A stretch of 64,000 nt of DNA from Chitinophagaceae bacterium. GTDB taxonomy: Bacteria; Bacteroidota; Bacteroidia; Chitinophagales; Chitinophagaceae. The translations under genes and the position numbers were made by a program. Below the pieces are notes generated by a model, which worked only from the letters and a program-made list of their open reading frames with translations, did not search any database and had not been told where the DNA came from. The stretch covers positions 16,841 through 80,840 of the forward strand of contig JAGKWS010000003.1 in assembly GCA_021151685.1 (NCBI GenBank), written 5' to 3'. Positions 35,245 to 42,352 of the stretch are shown here, piece by piece. The stretch's first letter is position 1. Each line of letters starts with the position of its first letter.

Positions 35245-35285
35245 GTTTGGCGGTCTACCCCAACAAAGGGGGCAGACCGCCAAAC
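35245..35285. promoter_or_regulatory. Strong intercistronic hairpin in the haem operon
   Basis: GTTTGGCGGTCT and CCCC on the left pair with GGGG and AGACCGCCAAAC on the right around an AACAAA loop, with one mismatch or bulge. It lies between two genes of the same strand (stop at 35301, next start at 35211). Neither strand has a T-run after it, so it looks more like an mRNA stability or processing element, or a partial terminator, than a full stop. Confidence 0.7.
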
Positions 35286-35300
35286 TGTTTGTTACCTATT

Positions 35301-36554
35301 TTATTGAACTATCAACTTTTGGGTAGTGGTTGTTTGCGCATCGTGTACAGTTACCATGTACACACCAGCCGTCAGGCGGCCGGCACCTATCAGGTATTGG
35401 TTAAGGCCACCACCAGTTTGCAAAGCATCTTGCAGCACTACACGGCCTGCTACGTCTGTTACTGTGAGCTGCGCCGTGGCTATACCCGCAGGTATACTGT
35501 ATACCACCGTTACATTGCTACCACTGCAAGGGTTGGGGTACAATGCCATGCTATATGCAACAGGGGTAACACCAGTTACCGCTACAGGCGGGGTATACAG
35601 CTTTTCTTTGCTGAACATCATTCCACCATTGGTGCTGCCACCGAACCCTGTGAATATCAGCTTCCAAATCTCGCCACTGGCTGGTTTGGCAAAAAACACC
35701 AATGAGTCTTTGATGTCGTAGCTCATGCCATTGAATGTCTTCCAATCGTAACCAATAGTATTGATCTCTGTTTTGAAGGTAGCAGTAGCATAACCAGTGA
35801 ACGTTGTTTTGTCTACCAGATCGGGGCAACGGGCCATCTCTACACCCTTGTTCTGCAACACTCCGGTTACACCATAGGGAGATGGCTGCGTGCGGGTGTA
35901 TGAACCAAACATCAGATCCCAGTTGGCAGATGCCGGTTCGCGGTCGGCAGCTGTATTGGTACTCAATGAATAGTAGCCAAAGTTTTTACCGGTATATGCC
36001 GACTTTGCCAATGTGGCATTTTGCAGGCCTGTACCATCTATATTGGCGTACTTGAAGGTATAAGTACCGCTGGCAAGGCTTTCTATCATCAACTTTTTAT
36101 ACCCTACACCGGCCACCTTGATGATATATATAGAGTCTCCCGCTATAACATGGGTAGTCATGTTGTACTTACCCCAATCGAGGTCTGTAGGGTCGGCCGG
36201 ATTGGCGTAACGGCCCATAGCTCCCAGCTCCCACGAAGTATCGGAATTGAAACGGGGCTGCCAACCGCTAAGCCCCGAAATATCTACCGTAGCCCATCCT
36301 GTTGCATCGGCCGATGGATATTTCCAGATGCTGTCGCCAATGGCCGTATTGACCAGTATAGTGGAGCCAAAGCCCGACACATCGAAAGCCAGATCCCAGT
36401 TATTTTTAGGGGCCGTTCCGGCATCGTCGGCCGCAAGGCTATACCACACATGATTTGCATATCCTGCACCGGTATATACGGTGTCTGCTACTACCTGCGC
36501 ATGGGCACACATAGTTGCCAGCGCCATTGCTCCTGTAAGTAATTGTTTTTTCAT
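35301..36554 (-). CDS. HmuY-like secreted protein with type A T9SS sorting domain
   Basis: The ATG at 36554 gives 417 residues with a Sec signal (MKKQLLTGAMALATMCAHAQ) and no lipobox. Two HmuY-type halves are visible (NNWDLAFDVSGFGS and NWDLMFGSYTRTQP) and YDWKTFNGMSYDIKDS near residue 310, matching the HmuY lipoprotein at 30016. The C-terminal ~85 residues (LYPNPCSGSNVTVVYSI ... GVYMVTVHDAQTTTTQK) form a T9SS sorting domain. The protein should be released or fixed to the surface as a haem scavenger. It is the first gene of the haem operon. Confidence 0.85.
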   Translation of the reverse strand: MKKQLLTGAMALATMCAHAQVVADTVYTGAGYANHVWYSLAADDAGTAPKNNWDLAFDVSGFGSTILVNTAIGDSIWKYPSADATGWATVDISGLSGWQPRFNSDTSWELGAMGRYANPADPTDLDWGKYNMTTHVIAGDSIYIIKVAGVGYKKLMIESLASGTYTFKYANIDGTGLQNATLAKSAYTGKNFGYYSLSTNTAADREPASANWDLMFGSYTRTQPSPYGVTGVLQNKGVEMARCPDLVDKTTFTGYATATFKTEINTIGYDWKTFNGMSYDIKDSLVFFAKPASGEIWKLIFTGFGGSTNGGMMFSKEKLYTPPVAVTGVTPVAYSMALYPNPCSGSNVTVVYSIPAGIATAQLTVTDVAGRVVLQDALQTGGGLNQYLIGAGRLTAGVYMVTVHDAQTTTTQKLIVQ

Positions 36555-36612
36555 TTTTGCTTTAGTTTGTCTGCGTATTTTTGAAACAGACCTACCGACA
36601 AGCGCAGGAAAA

Positions 36613-36783
36613 ACTGGTAGTTGCCGACTCCATAGGCTTACTGCATACATGCAACCCTCTTGCTCCCGGTGGCACTTTGCAACAAGTACCTACGGAGCGG
36701 CAACCATTTAGCCACAGTAATTGTGGTATCTTTCCTTCGGGCCATACGGGAGCAACGCAGGCCGTCAGTAACGGTCTTTTTTT
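36613..36783 (+). ncRNA. Possible structured RNA ending in a terminator
   Basis: On the plus strand GTTGCCG and CTCCATAGG (36619-36636) pair with CCTACGGAG and CGGCAAC (36689-36705), closing a branched region. CCACA/TGTGG forms a second hairpin (36711-36725), and GGCCGT/ACGGTC (36760-36776) with seven T residues after it looks like a rho-independent terminator. No protein gene on this strand lies upstream within 6 kb, so the terminator needs a transcript of its own. A dispersed repeat is the alternative. Confidence 0.4.
36760..36783 (+). terminator. Rightward terminator without a protein gene in front
   Basis: A 6-base stem (one G-T pair), a 5-base loop and a run of seven T residues. Confidence 0.55.
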
Positions 36784-36934
36784 GTAGTTTTTTCGCCGTT
36801 ATCAGCGGCATTGGTGGGAGCAAGAATTGATGATGCAAATGTAGAATGCCGCCCGTGTTCCGGTTTTTATAATGCGGAAAAACGATTGGCACAATCGGGA
36901 AAAAGTGGCTGGCCCTAAATAGTCCCAAAACTAT

Positions 36935-36996
36935 GGCTAAGTCGAAGTTTGAGGTACTGTGCCTGTACCACGCCGATAGGAGTGAAAGCTCTGTAG
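36935..36996 (+). repeat. Left arm of an inverted repeat pair
   Basis: GGCTAAG..TTTGAGGTACTGTGCC and, 22 bases later, AAGCTCTGTAG recur in inverted form at 37120-37167. A 6-base insertion (TCGAAG) sets this arm apart. Confidence 0.7.
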
Positions 36997-37119
36997 CTGC
37001 GATAAGCAACAGCACATACATGGTCAGAAGCATAACGATAAAGTAGGGCCATTATTCAGCAATTAGACACGGACATAGTTTTGCACCTGACGGAGCAACG
37101 ACAAATGTAGATTTTTCCC

Positions 37120-37167
37120 CTACAGAGCTTGCACCCGCTGGGGCGGCATAGCACCTCAAACTTAGCC
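37120..37167 (-). repeat. Right arm of an inverted repeat pair
   Basis: CTACAGAGCTT then GGCATAGCACCTCAAACTTAGCC is the reverse complement, with a few changes, of 36935-36996. The two arms enclose about 120 bases with no gene. Confidence 0.7.
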
Positions 37168-37204
37168 AAAACAATCAATCCTGCATTCTTCGGCAGAACA
37201 AGTG

Positions 37205-37212
37205 TAAATTTG
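37205..37212 (+). promoter_or_regulatory. TAnnTTTG -7 box for the DinB gene
   Basis: TAAATTTG ends 21 bases before the ATG at 37234. Confidence 0.5.
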
Positions 37213-37233
37213 CACCCATAAACCAACACACAT

Positions 37234-37677
37234 ATGCCACCACTGTTCGCCGATATGTTTTCGTATCACCATCACTTCAATCAAAAAACGATTGACCTAT
37301 TAGAGCAACATGCCGCAGCACTGCCCGAAAACTCATGGCCGCTTTTCTGCCACATAGTAAATGCCCACAATATCTGGAACAGCAGAGTGCTGGGTATTGC
37401 CCCTGCTACAGGCGTACAAACTGTACATAGCTATGACCAGTGCCGCAAAATGGATACCGAAAACTACCAGAACTCGCTGGCGTTGCTGGAAACTGCCGAC
37501 TTCGGCACGGTACTATCTTATACCAATACGCGTGGTGAACAATATACCAACACCATTGGCGACATTGTATTTCATGTAGTGAACCACACCACCCACCACC
37601 GTGGGCAGATAATGGCCCAACTACGGCAGGCAGGCATTGCACCGCCCCCTACCGATTATATTTTCTATAAACGGTAA
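37234..37677 (+). CDS. DinB-family protein
   Basis: A 147-residue four-helix-bundle protein of the DinB/YfiT superfamily. The metal-binding histidine triad is visible: one in CHIVNAHNIWNSRVLG and two in FHVVNHTTHHRGQIMAQLRQ, the usual C-terminal motif. Members are metal-dependent and include thiol-S-transferases that use bacillithiol or mycothiol. Since bshA and bshB1 lie in this window, a bacillithiol-linked role is plausible but not shown. It stands alone, convergent with the polyamine operon. Confidence 0.88.
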   Translation: MPPLFADMFSYHHHFNQKTIDLLEQHAAALPENSWPLFCHIVNAHNIWNSRVLGIAPATGVQTVHSYDQCRKMDTENYQNSLALLETADFGTVLSYTNTRGEQYTNTIGDIVFHVVNHTTHHRGQIMAQLRQAGIAPPPTDYIFYKR

Positions 37678-37714
37678 CGGTATTACTCTGTAGAGGAAAA
37701 AAGGAAAGCACAGA

Positions 37715-38794
37715 TTATGCCGGAACGTGTTCAGCAGCGGTATGCTCGCGTTTCCAGATGAAGCCGTCCAGCACATAATGGGTGGTTTGCGGTAGCGACA
37801 ACAACGGCACCAGAAAGGCCAGAGCCTCCTTCGACATCAGTTGGGGCAATGCGGCAAACATGCCGAATATTTCGCCCCGCTCGCGCCATACCATGCCGTC
37901 CCATATGCCCTCCTCTACCCACGCACATACTACTATCACGCCTACAAACAGGGCCAACCGGCTGAGGGGTTTGCGTAACTGACCAGCTCTGCCGGTAAGT
38001 GCCTTGTTATTGCGCACATCTTGCAGCCATATCAATGCCATGTAAGGCACCCCATGTGCTACTACATTCAGCAGGGTAAAGGCCATATCGCCATTGAAGT
38101 AAACAATACCAAAAAACCATGTAAGGGCGGTACTGCCCACTATCAGTATTCGTGGCAGGTTTACCGTATGCCATTTGAGCCATGCAAATAGCTCGCGACC
38201 AATCCATACCGTCATGATGGCGACATAAAGCCAGCCAGCTATGGCACGCAACCAACCAATCTCTGCCACCATAAAGTCGCCCTTCACAAACCAATCGAAA
38301 TTGCGCCCCGGCGTGCAATGCCAGTACACTATGGGGTATAACGTAGCTGCGTATATAGCCACTTTATCTACCACAGCCATCCACGTATCCTTAGGCTCTT
38401 GCCGGTTGTACAACCGCAAAAAGCCATACTGTTGCCGTACAAAATGGTACACCGCCAGATAGGCCAGTACCCGCCAAAACAACCAATCGCCTATGCTATA
38501 CACCAATACCCCAACCAGAAAGCAGGCGATGGGGATGGCAGTATACAGCCCCCTATGCACCCGAAAACGTTCTTTGTTCAGGTAGGTGCGAAACAGCGTA
38601 CTGTATACATGTGCCACATCTACCAACAACACCAGCACCACCCATGCTGCCAGCGGCATCTCATCGGTTTGTTTGTACAGGGCAGGCAAAAGCAACGTAA
38701 CCAGCAGGGCTACAAGACCGGGCAGTAGCACAAAGGGCACATCGAACGATGCGCTCCGGAGCCATGGTTGCCTGTTTGCCGTTGTCTTCATCAT
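37715..38794 (-). CDS. Polytopic membrane protein, last gene of the polyamine operon
   Basis: A 359-residue protein with about eight or nine hydrophobic segments (for example VPFVLLPGLVALLVTLLLPAL, WVVLVLLVDVAHVYSTLF, IPIACFLVGVLVYSI) and several conserved-looking His/Arg/Trp residues in the membrane part (DVAHVYS, AVYHFVRQQYGFLRLYNR, VVAHGVPYMALIW). It is not a transporter family I recognise. Its start overlaps the FAD oxidoreductase stop by four bases, so the two are translationally coupled, which suggests joint work at the membrane. Confidence 0.72.
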   Translation of the reverse strand: MMKTTANRQPWLRSASFDVPFVLLPGLVALLVTLLLPALYKQTDEMPLAAWVVLVLLVDVAHVYSTLFRTYLNKERFRVHRGLYTAIPIACFLVGVLVYSIGDWLFWRVLAYLAVYHFVRQQYGFLRLYNRQEPKDTWMAVVDKVAIYAATLYPIVYWHCTPGRNFDWFVKGDFMVAEIGWLRAIAGWLYVAIMTVWIGRELFAWLKWHTVNLPRILIVGSTALTWFFGIVYFNGDMAFTLLNVVAHGVPYMALIWLQDVRNNKALTGRAGQLRKPLSRLALFVGVIVVCAWVEEGIWDGMVWRERGEIFGMFAALPQLMSKEALAFLVPLLSLPQTTHYVLDGFIWKREHTAAEHVPA

Positions 38795-40434
38795 GTTGCC
38801 AGTATTTCTTTGGCTGCCCGTATGCCCTGGGCAAATGCTTCCTCAAAAATAGAAATACCACTCAGGTCGGAGTGGGCAAAGAATATACGATTTCCGGCAA
38901 CCGGCATTTGCCCTGCCTGCCGGTCACTGCCCCATATATAGCCGGGCGCAGGTTGTATCATACCATGCCCCCACACCCATACATCTATATTTTTTACAGC
39001 CTCTGCTATTCCGGAATGGGCAAAGTTCAGCTCGTTCAATACCTTGTCGCGCCAATGCGCCCATGTTGTCTCGTATACTTTGCGGCGTATATCCTGTGCA
39101 TTGCCGGGCAGCGGCAAATACCATGTAATAACGCCTGCGGTATTGGGTCGCAGGTTTTGGTGATTGGCAAACACGTACCCCACCGACTCCTGCCCATACA
39201 GCACATTGTCCCAGCACAGGGGGGTGCCGTGCCGCTGTGGCAAGCGGCTCAGGGTAAGGTTGGCCACCACCCATGGTGCGTACGTAGCTACCTTACTCAC
39301 CTGTCGCACAGCCACTTCATTACCCAGTAAGTACCTGTTTACATACTGCGGGGTACACAGCAGTACTTTTCGTGCCTTTATGCCCCTACCCTTTCCGGTA
39401 GCTACATCGTAGCCCGTCACCTCTACAAAATCGGAGCCGGGATGTATGCGGTGTACCAGCCAGTTTTCGCGTACATCTGCCTTGCATTGGGTACGCAAGG
39501 CATCTGAAAGAAACCCATTGCCTTCGGGCCATGTAAGTATGGTGGAATGATTGGCATTGGCCCCCTTGCCCCGCCTTGCGGCAAAATAGTGCAAACCCGC
39601 CCATGCCGATGTGCCCTTCAGGTTGCAGCCATAATCGTCCTTGCAACCATACTCCAGATACCACAACAAATAGGGCGATGAGAAGCCATTTTGTTGCAAA
39701 TACGTATTGAATGAAATCTCATCGAGCGCACGCCACTCTTCGTCGGCCGATGAGGTATCTACAGGAATGGAAAATACATAACGGCCATCTCTGCCTTTCT
39801 TCGCCCGCCATTCATCTATCAGCCCGAAAAAGCGTCCTATCTGCTGTTTTTCTACAGGGGGTACACCAAAATCGGGTACCAATCCTTCCTGCCAAGTGCC
39901 GTTGATGAATAAACGCTCCTCGGGGTCGTGACACAAATGATAGTCGTTATATATAGGCAAGCCGTCCTTATAGCCAGTTATAACACCTGCATCCTTCAAA
40001 AAGTCTACCAGATCGGTATTGGCTACATCGGGCACCGGCAGGTAATGCGCCCCCCATGGGTAGGCCGATACATGGTTGCGCCCATAGGCGGCATTGCCCC
40101 CTGTTTTGTCGGCCATTTCGGTCATTATCACATTGGTTATCCCCTGTTTGGCCAGCCACCTTGCAGCAGACAGGCCTGCTACACCACCGCCCACTATCAG
40201 TGTGTCTGTCTCTTCCCATTTTTCGGGTGGTGGCACGCCATCGTCCTTGCGTATCTTATGCCCCACATTGGCCGCTGCCCCTACTATCTGCCCCGTAATA
40301 TGGGCAAACGGGTCTTTACTACCACAAGCTTGCAGCAGTGCCGGTACGGCCAGTAACCCACCTATCTGTTTCAGAAAGGTGCGCCGGTTGGTTCCTCCTT
40401 CATCAGTGATTATACGGTGCCCACTCATCCTCAA
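38791..40434 (-). CDS. Tat/lipoprotein-type FAD-dependent oxidoreductase (amine-oxidase-like)
   Basis: A 547-residue protein. The N-terminus has a twin-arginine export motif (NRRTFLKQIGG) followed by a lipobox (VPALLQACGS), predicting a folded flavoprotein fixed in the membrane facing the periplasm. The FAD-binding motif is TLIVGGGVAGLSAARWLAKQ with an acidic end (VIMTEMADKTGGNAAYGRN). The rest resembles flavin amine oxidases and NAD(P)-binding Rossmann proteins. ATG 40428 is an alternative start. The front overlaps the SpeE-like gene by up to 32 bases. In a polyamine operon the natural inference is oxidation of a polyamine or its product outside the cytoplasm. Confidence 0.8.
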   Translation of the reverse strand: MRMSGHRIITDEGGTNRRTFLKQIGGLLAVPALLQACGSKDPFAHITGQIVGAAANVGHKIRKDDGVPPPEKWEETDTLIVGGGVAGLSAARWLAKQGITNVIMTEMADKTGGNAAYGRNHVSAYPWGAHYLPVPDVANTDLVDFLKDAGVITGYKDGLPIYNDYHLCHDPEERLFINGTWQEGLVPDFGVPPVEKQQIGRFFGLIDEWRAKKGRDGRYVFSIPVDTSSADEEWRALDEISFNTYLQQNGFSSPYLLWYLEYGCKDDYGCNLKGTSAWAGLHYFAARRGKGANANHSTILTWPEGNGFLSDALRTQCKADVRENWLVHRIHPGSDFVEVTGYDVATGKGRGIKARKVLLCTPQYVNRYLLGNEVAVRQVSKVATYAPWVVANLTLSRLPQRHGTPLCWDNVLYGQESVGYVFANHQNLRPNTAGVITWYLPLPGNAQDIRRKVYETTWAHWRDKVLNELNFAHSGIAEAVKNIDVWVWGHGMIQPAPGYIWGSDRQAGQMPVAGNRIFFAHSDLSGISIFEEAFAQGIRAAKEILAT

Positions 40435-41944
40435 AATAGTTTACCAGTACCTGATTGTTCAACTTATTCACCTCGGTTGGCACCTCGTTCATATCGGGGG
40501 CAAACTCGGTCATTTGCCGCATTACCCCGGCAGTAATAAAGCGCAAACCCTCGGGCAGTTTGCCGTGGTTGTGCCATGCGTAATTGCGCATGGCCAGTAC
40601 ATACCCCCACTCGCCAAATGAGGGTACATATACATGGTAGGGCACCGTTACAAAACCTGCGGCAGCTATGGTATGCGCAATGCACCAGAACGACCGCCGC
40701 GCCACCATGGGCGATGTAGACTGTACGACCAATACCCCACCCTCGGCCAGTAAATGCTGCATCTCTTCGTAAAAAGAGACGGTGTACAACTTGCCTACCG
40801 AGTAATTGGACGGGTCGGGGAAGTCGGCTATGACCACATCATATTTTGTAGTGTCGCGCCTTACCCTGCCAAAGGCATCATCATTCACCACATGCACCTT
40901 TGGCGAAAGCAGAGAACGTTTATTGAGCTCAAGCAGCATGCCGCTGCTCTTGAACAGATTGGTCATGGCAGGGTCCAGATCTACCAGCGTTACCGACTCT
41001 ATACCGGGATACTTCAACACCTCGCGTACAGCAAGACCATCACCGCCACCCAGTATCAGCACTCTACGGGCATGTGGCACCGCCTGCAATGCGGGGTGTA
41101 CCAATGCCTCGTGATAGCGGTACTCATCGGCAGAGCTGAATTGCAAATTGCCGTTCAGGAACAGGCGCAACTCGCGGTTGTTCCGCGTTAGTACCATACG
41201 CTGGTATGGTGTGCTCTGGCTATAAATTACCTTGTCCTGATAGGCCATGGTTTCGGTATAGGTCATGATGCGCTCGGCATATACAAAGCCCACCAGCAAC
41301 AATGCTACACCACCGGCAACGGGCACCAACAGCCTGCGCCGCCACGCTTTTGTCTCGGGGAAGTAGTACAGCACATAAGCAGCCACCCCTATATTGAAGA
41401 TGCCGAAGACCAATGAAGTGCGCATCAACCCCAAATAGGGCACCAGCACCAGCGGAAACACCAACGATGCCAGTAGCGCACCTATATAGTCGAACGTAAA
41501 TACTTTGGCCACCAAGTCTTTGAAGGCTATGCCCTCGCGCAGAATGCGCATCAGTATGGGTATTTCCAGCCCCACCAGTATGCCCGTAAGGCCCACCAGC
41601 GAGTACAACACTATGCGAAATGAGGTGACATGCTCGAACAGCAGGAACATGGCCGGCGCACTGCAGCCACCCACCACGCCCACCATTATCTCTATACGTA
41701 TGAACCACTTTAGCAGATTGCCCTCTACCTGCCCCGATAGCCACGAACCTATACCCATTGAAAACAGGTAGGTACCAATAACGGTAGAAAACTGTGTTAC
41801 AGAATCGCCCAGCAAATAACTGGCCATAGTACCCGCTACCAGCTCGTATATGAGCCCGCAGGTAGCTATTACAAATACCGAAAACAACATCAGGGCCCTG
41901 CCCTGATGGGTGAAACCGCCTTGTGGGGGTGTTGCTTTATCCAT
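40403..41944 (-). CDS. Membrane-embedded spermidine-synthase-like aminopropyltransferase
   Basis: The ATG at 41944 gives 513 residues. The first ~215 hold about seven hydrophobic helices; the rest is a spermidine-synthase fold. LILGGGDGLAVREVLKY is the SAM-binding loop, VTLVDLDPAM carries the acidic ribose ligand, and YDVVIADFPDPSNYSVGKLY has the catalytic acidic residue. Soluble SpeE moves the aminopropyl group of decarboxylated SAM to putrescine. Membrane-fused forms are widespread but poorly studied, so the acceptor is unknown. Its ATG overlaps the DUF350 stop by eight bases, the same overlap as in the first cassette. Confidence 0.85.
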   Translation of the reverse strand: MDKATPPQGGFTHQGRALMLFSVFVIATCGLIYELVAGTMASYLLGDSVTQFSTVIGTYLFSMGIGSWLSGQVEGNLLKWFIRIEIMVGVVGGCSAPAMFLLFEHVTSFRIVLYSLVGLTGILVGLEIPILMRILREGIAFKDLVAKVFTFDYIGALLASLVFPLVLVPYLGLMRTSLVFGIFNIGVAAYVLYYFPETKAWRRRLLVPVAGGVALLLVGFVYAERIMTYTETMAYQDKVIYSQSTPYQRMVLTRNNRELRLFLNGNLQFSSADEYRYHEALVHPALQAVPHARRVLILGGGDGLAVREVLKYPGIESVTLVDLDPAMTNLFKSSGMLLELNKRSLLSPKVHVVNDDAFGRVRRDTTKYDVVIADFPDPSNYSVGKLYTVSFYEEMQHLLAEGGVLVVQSTSPMVARRSFWCIAHTIAAAGFVTVPYHVYVPSFGEWGYVLAMRNYAWHNHGKLPEGLRFITAGVMRQMTEFAPDMNEVPTEVNKLNNQVLVNYFEDEWAPYNH

Positions 41945-42152
41945 GTATTGCCGAACTGATGATAATAGCGAGCGCAATCATAAATGCTGCCGCCATAATG
42001 GCCAAAGCCTTATTCTGTTTCTTCAATATCTCCATCCACAGGTTCTCTGGTGCCAGCTTGTCTATTACCACAAAGCACACCACCAAAATGGCTACCCCCA
42101 GAAACGAGTACCCCAAAGAGGCAAACAGGTATTTCATATTAATAAGCTGCAT
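41937..42152 (-). CDS. DUF350 membrane protein, cassette B
   Basis: A 71-residue protein with two hydrophobic helices (SLGYSFLGVAILVVCFVVID and ALAIMAAAFMIALAIIISSAI) joined by a short charged link (KLAPENLWMEILKKQNK). This is one DUF350 unit, as in YjfL-type proteins; larger relatives have several. The second copy at 43614 shares most residues, including PENLW, KQN.ALAIMAA and the C-terminal MIISSAIHG text (here IIISSAIHG). DUF350 genes often travel with DUF4178 and polyamine genes. The function is unknown. Confidence 0.85.
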   Translation of the reverse strand: MQLINMKYLFASLGYSFLGVAILVVCFVVIDKLAPENLWMEILKKQNKALAIMAAAFMIALAIIISSAIHG

Positions 42153-42164
42153 AACACTATTATT

Positions 42165-42335
42165 TTACTTGTGATACTGATGACTGTTTTTACCCGTGTA
42201 TACTTCTTTAGATTCATTATCGTCGTACGGAAAATGTACCCCCGCTGCAAGGCTCCACACATAGGCAGCAAACACAGCCACAAATACCCATGTGTACCAC
42301 CGAACTATATATATAAACCTAAATAACCGCAACAT
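42165..42335 (-). CDS. 56-residue membrane peptide, cassette B
   Basis: A short frame sits in the gap between DUF4178 copy B and DUF350 copy B. It encodes a basic N-terminus (MLRLFRFIYIVRWY), one hydrophobic helix (TWVFVAVFAAYVWSLAAG) and an acidic/polar tail (FPYDDNESKEVYTGKNSHQYHK). The copy at 43834 has the same length class, position, Trp-rich helix, DDN box and final YHK. Conservation of place and pattern in two cassettes is strong evidence that both are real genes. Confidence 0.7.
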   Translation of the reverse strand: MLRLFRFIYIVRWYTWVFVAVFAAYVWSLAAGVHFPYDDNESKEVYTGKNSHQYHK

Positions 42336-42352
42336 ATACCCTCTTTATTTTT

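Larger units (their letters stand above)
36555..37233. other. 680-base intergenic region rich in inverted repeats
   Basis: No credible gene is seen. The 131- and 68-codon frames here run through repeat text and show no protein features. The region holds a long hairpin (36613-36710), a rightward terminator (36760-36783), a pair of distant inverted arms (36935-36996 and 37120-37167) and a promoter-like box (37205). It separates the leftward haem operon from the rightward DinB gene. Confidence 0.7.

Noticed and set aside
36581..36787. 68-codon rightward open frame
   Set aside because: It coincides with the paired stems of the possible structured RNA and ends in the terminator, so it is better explained as repeat or RNA sequence.
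36555..36840. Cobalamin or SAM riboswitch for the haem operon leader
   Set aside because: I read the leader on the minus strand for the B12-box and SAM-I core words and did not find them. The stems present do not match those architectures.
36638..37033. 131-codon leftward open frame with a hydrophobic start
   Set aside because: It runs through the inverted-repeat region and the rightward terminator. Its text has no coherent fold and reads like translated repeat, and no promoter or coupling supports it.
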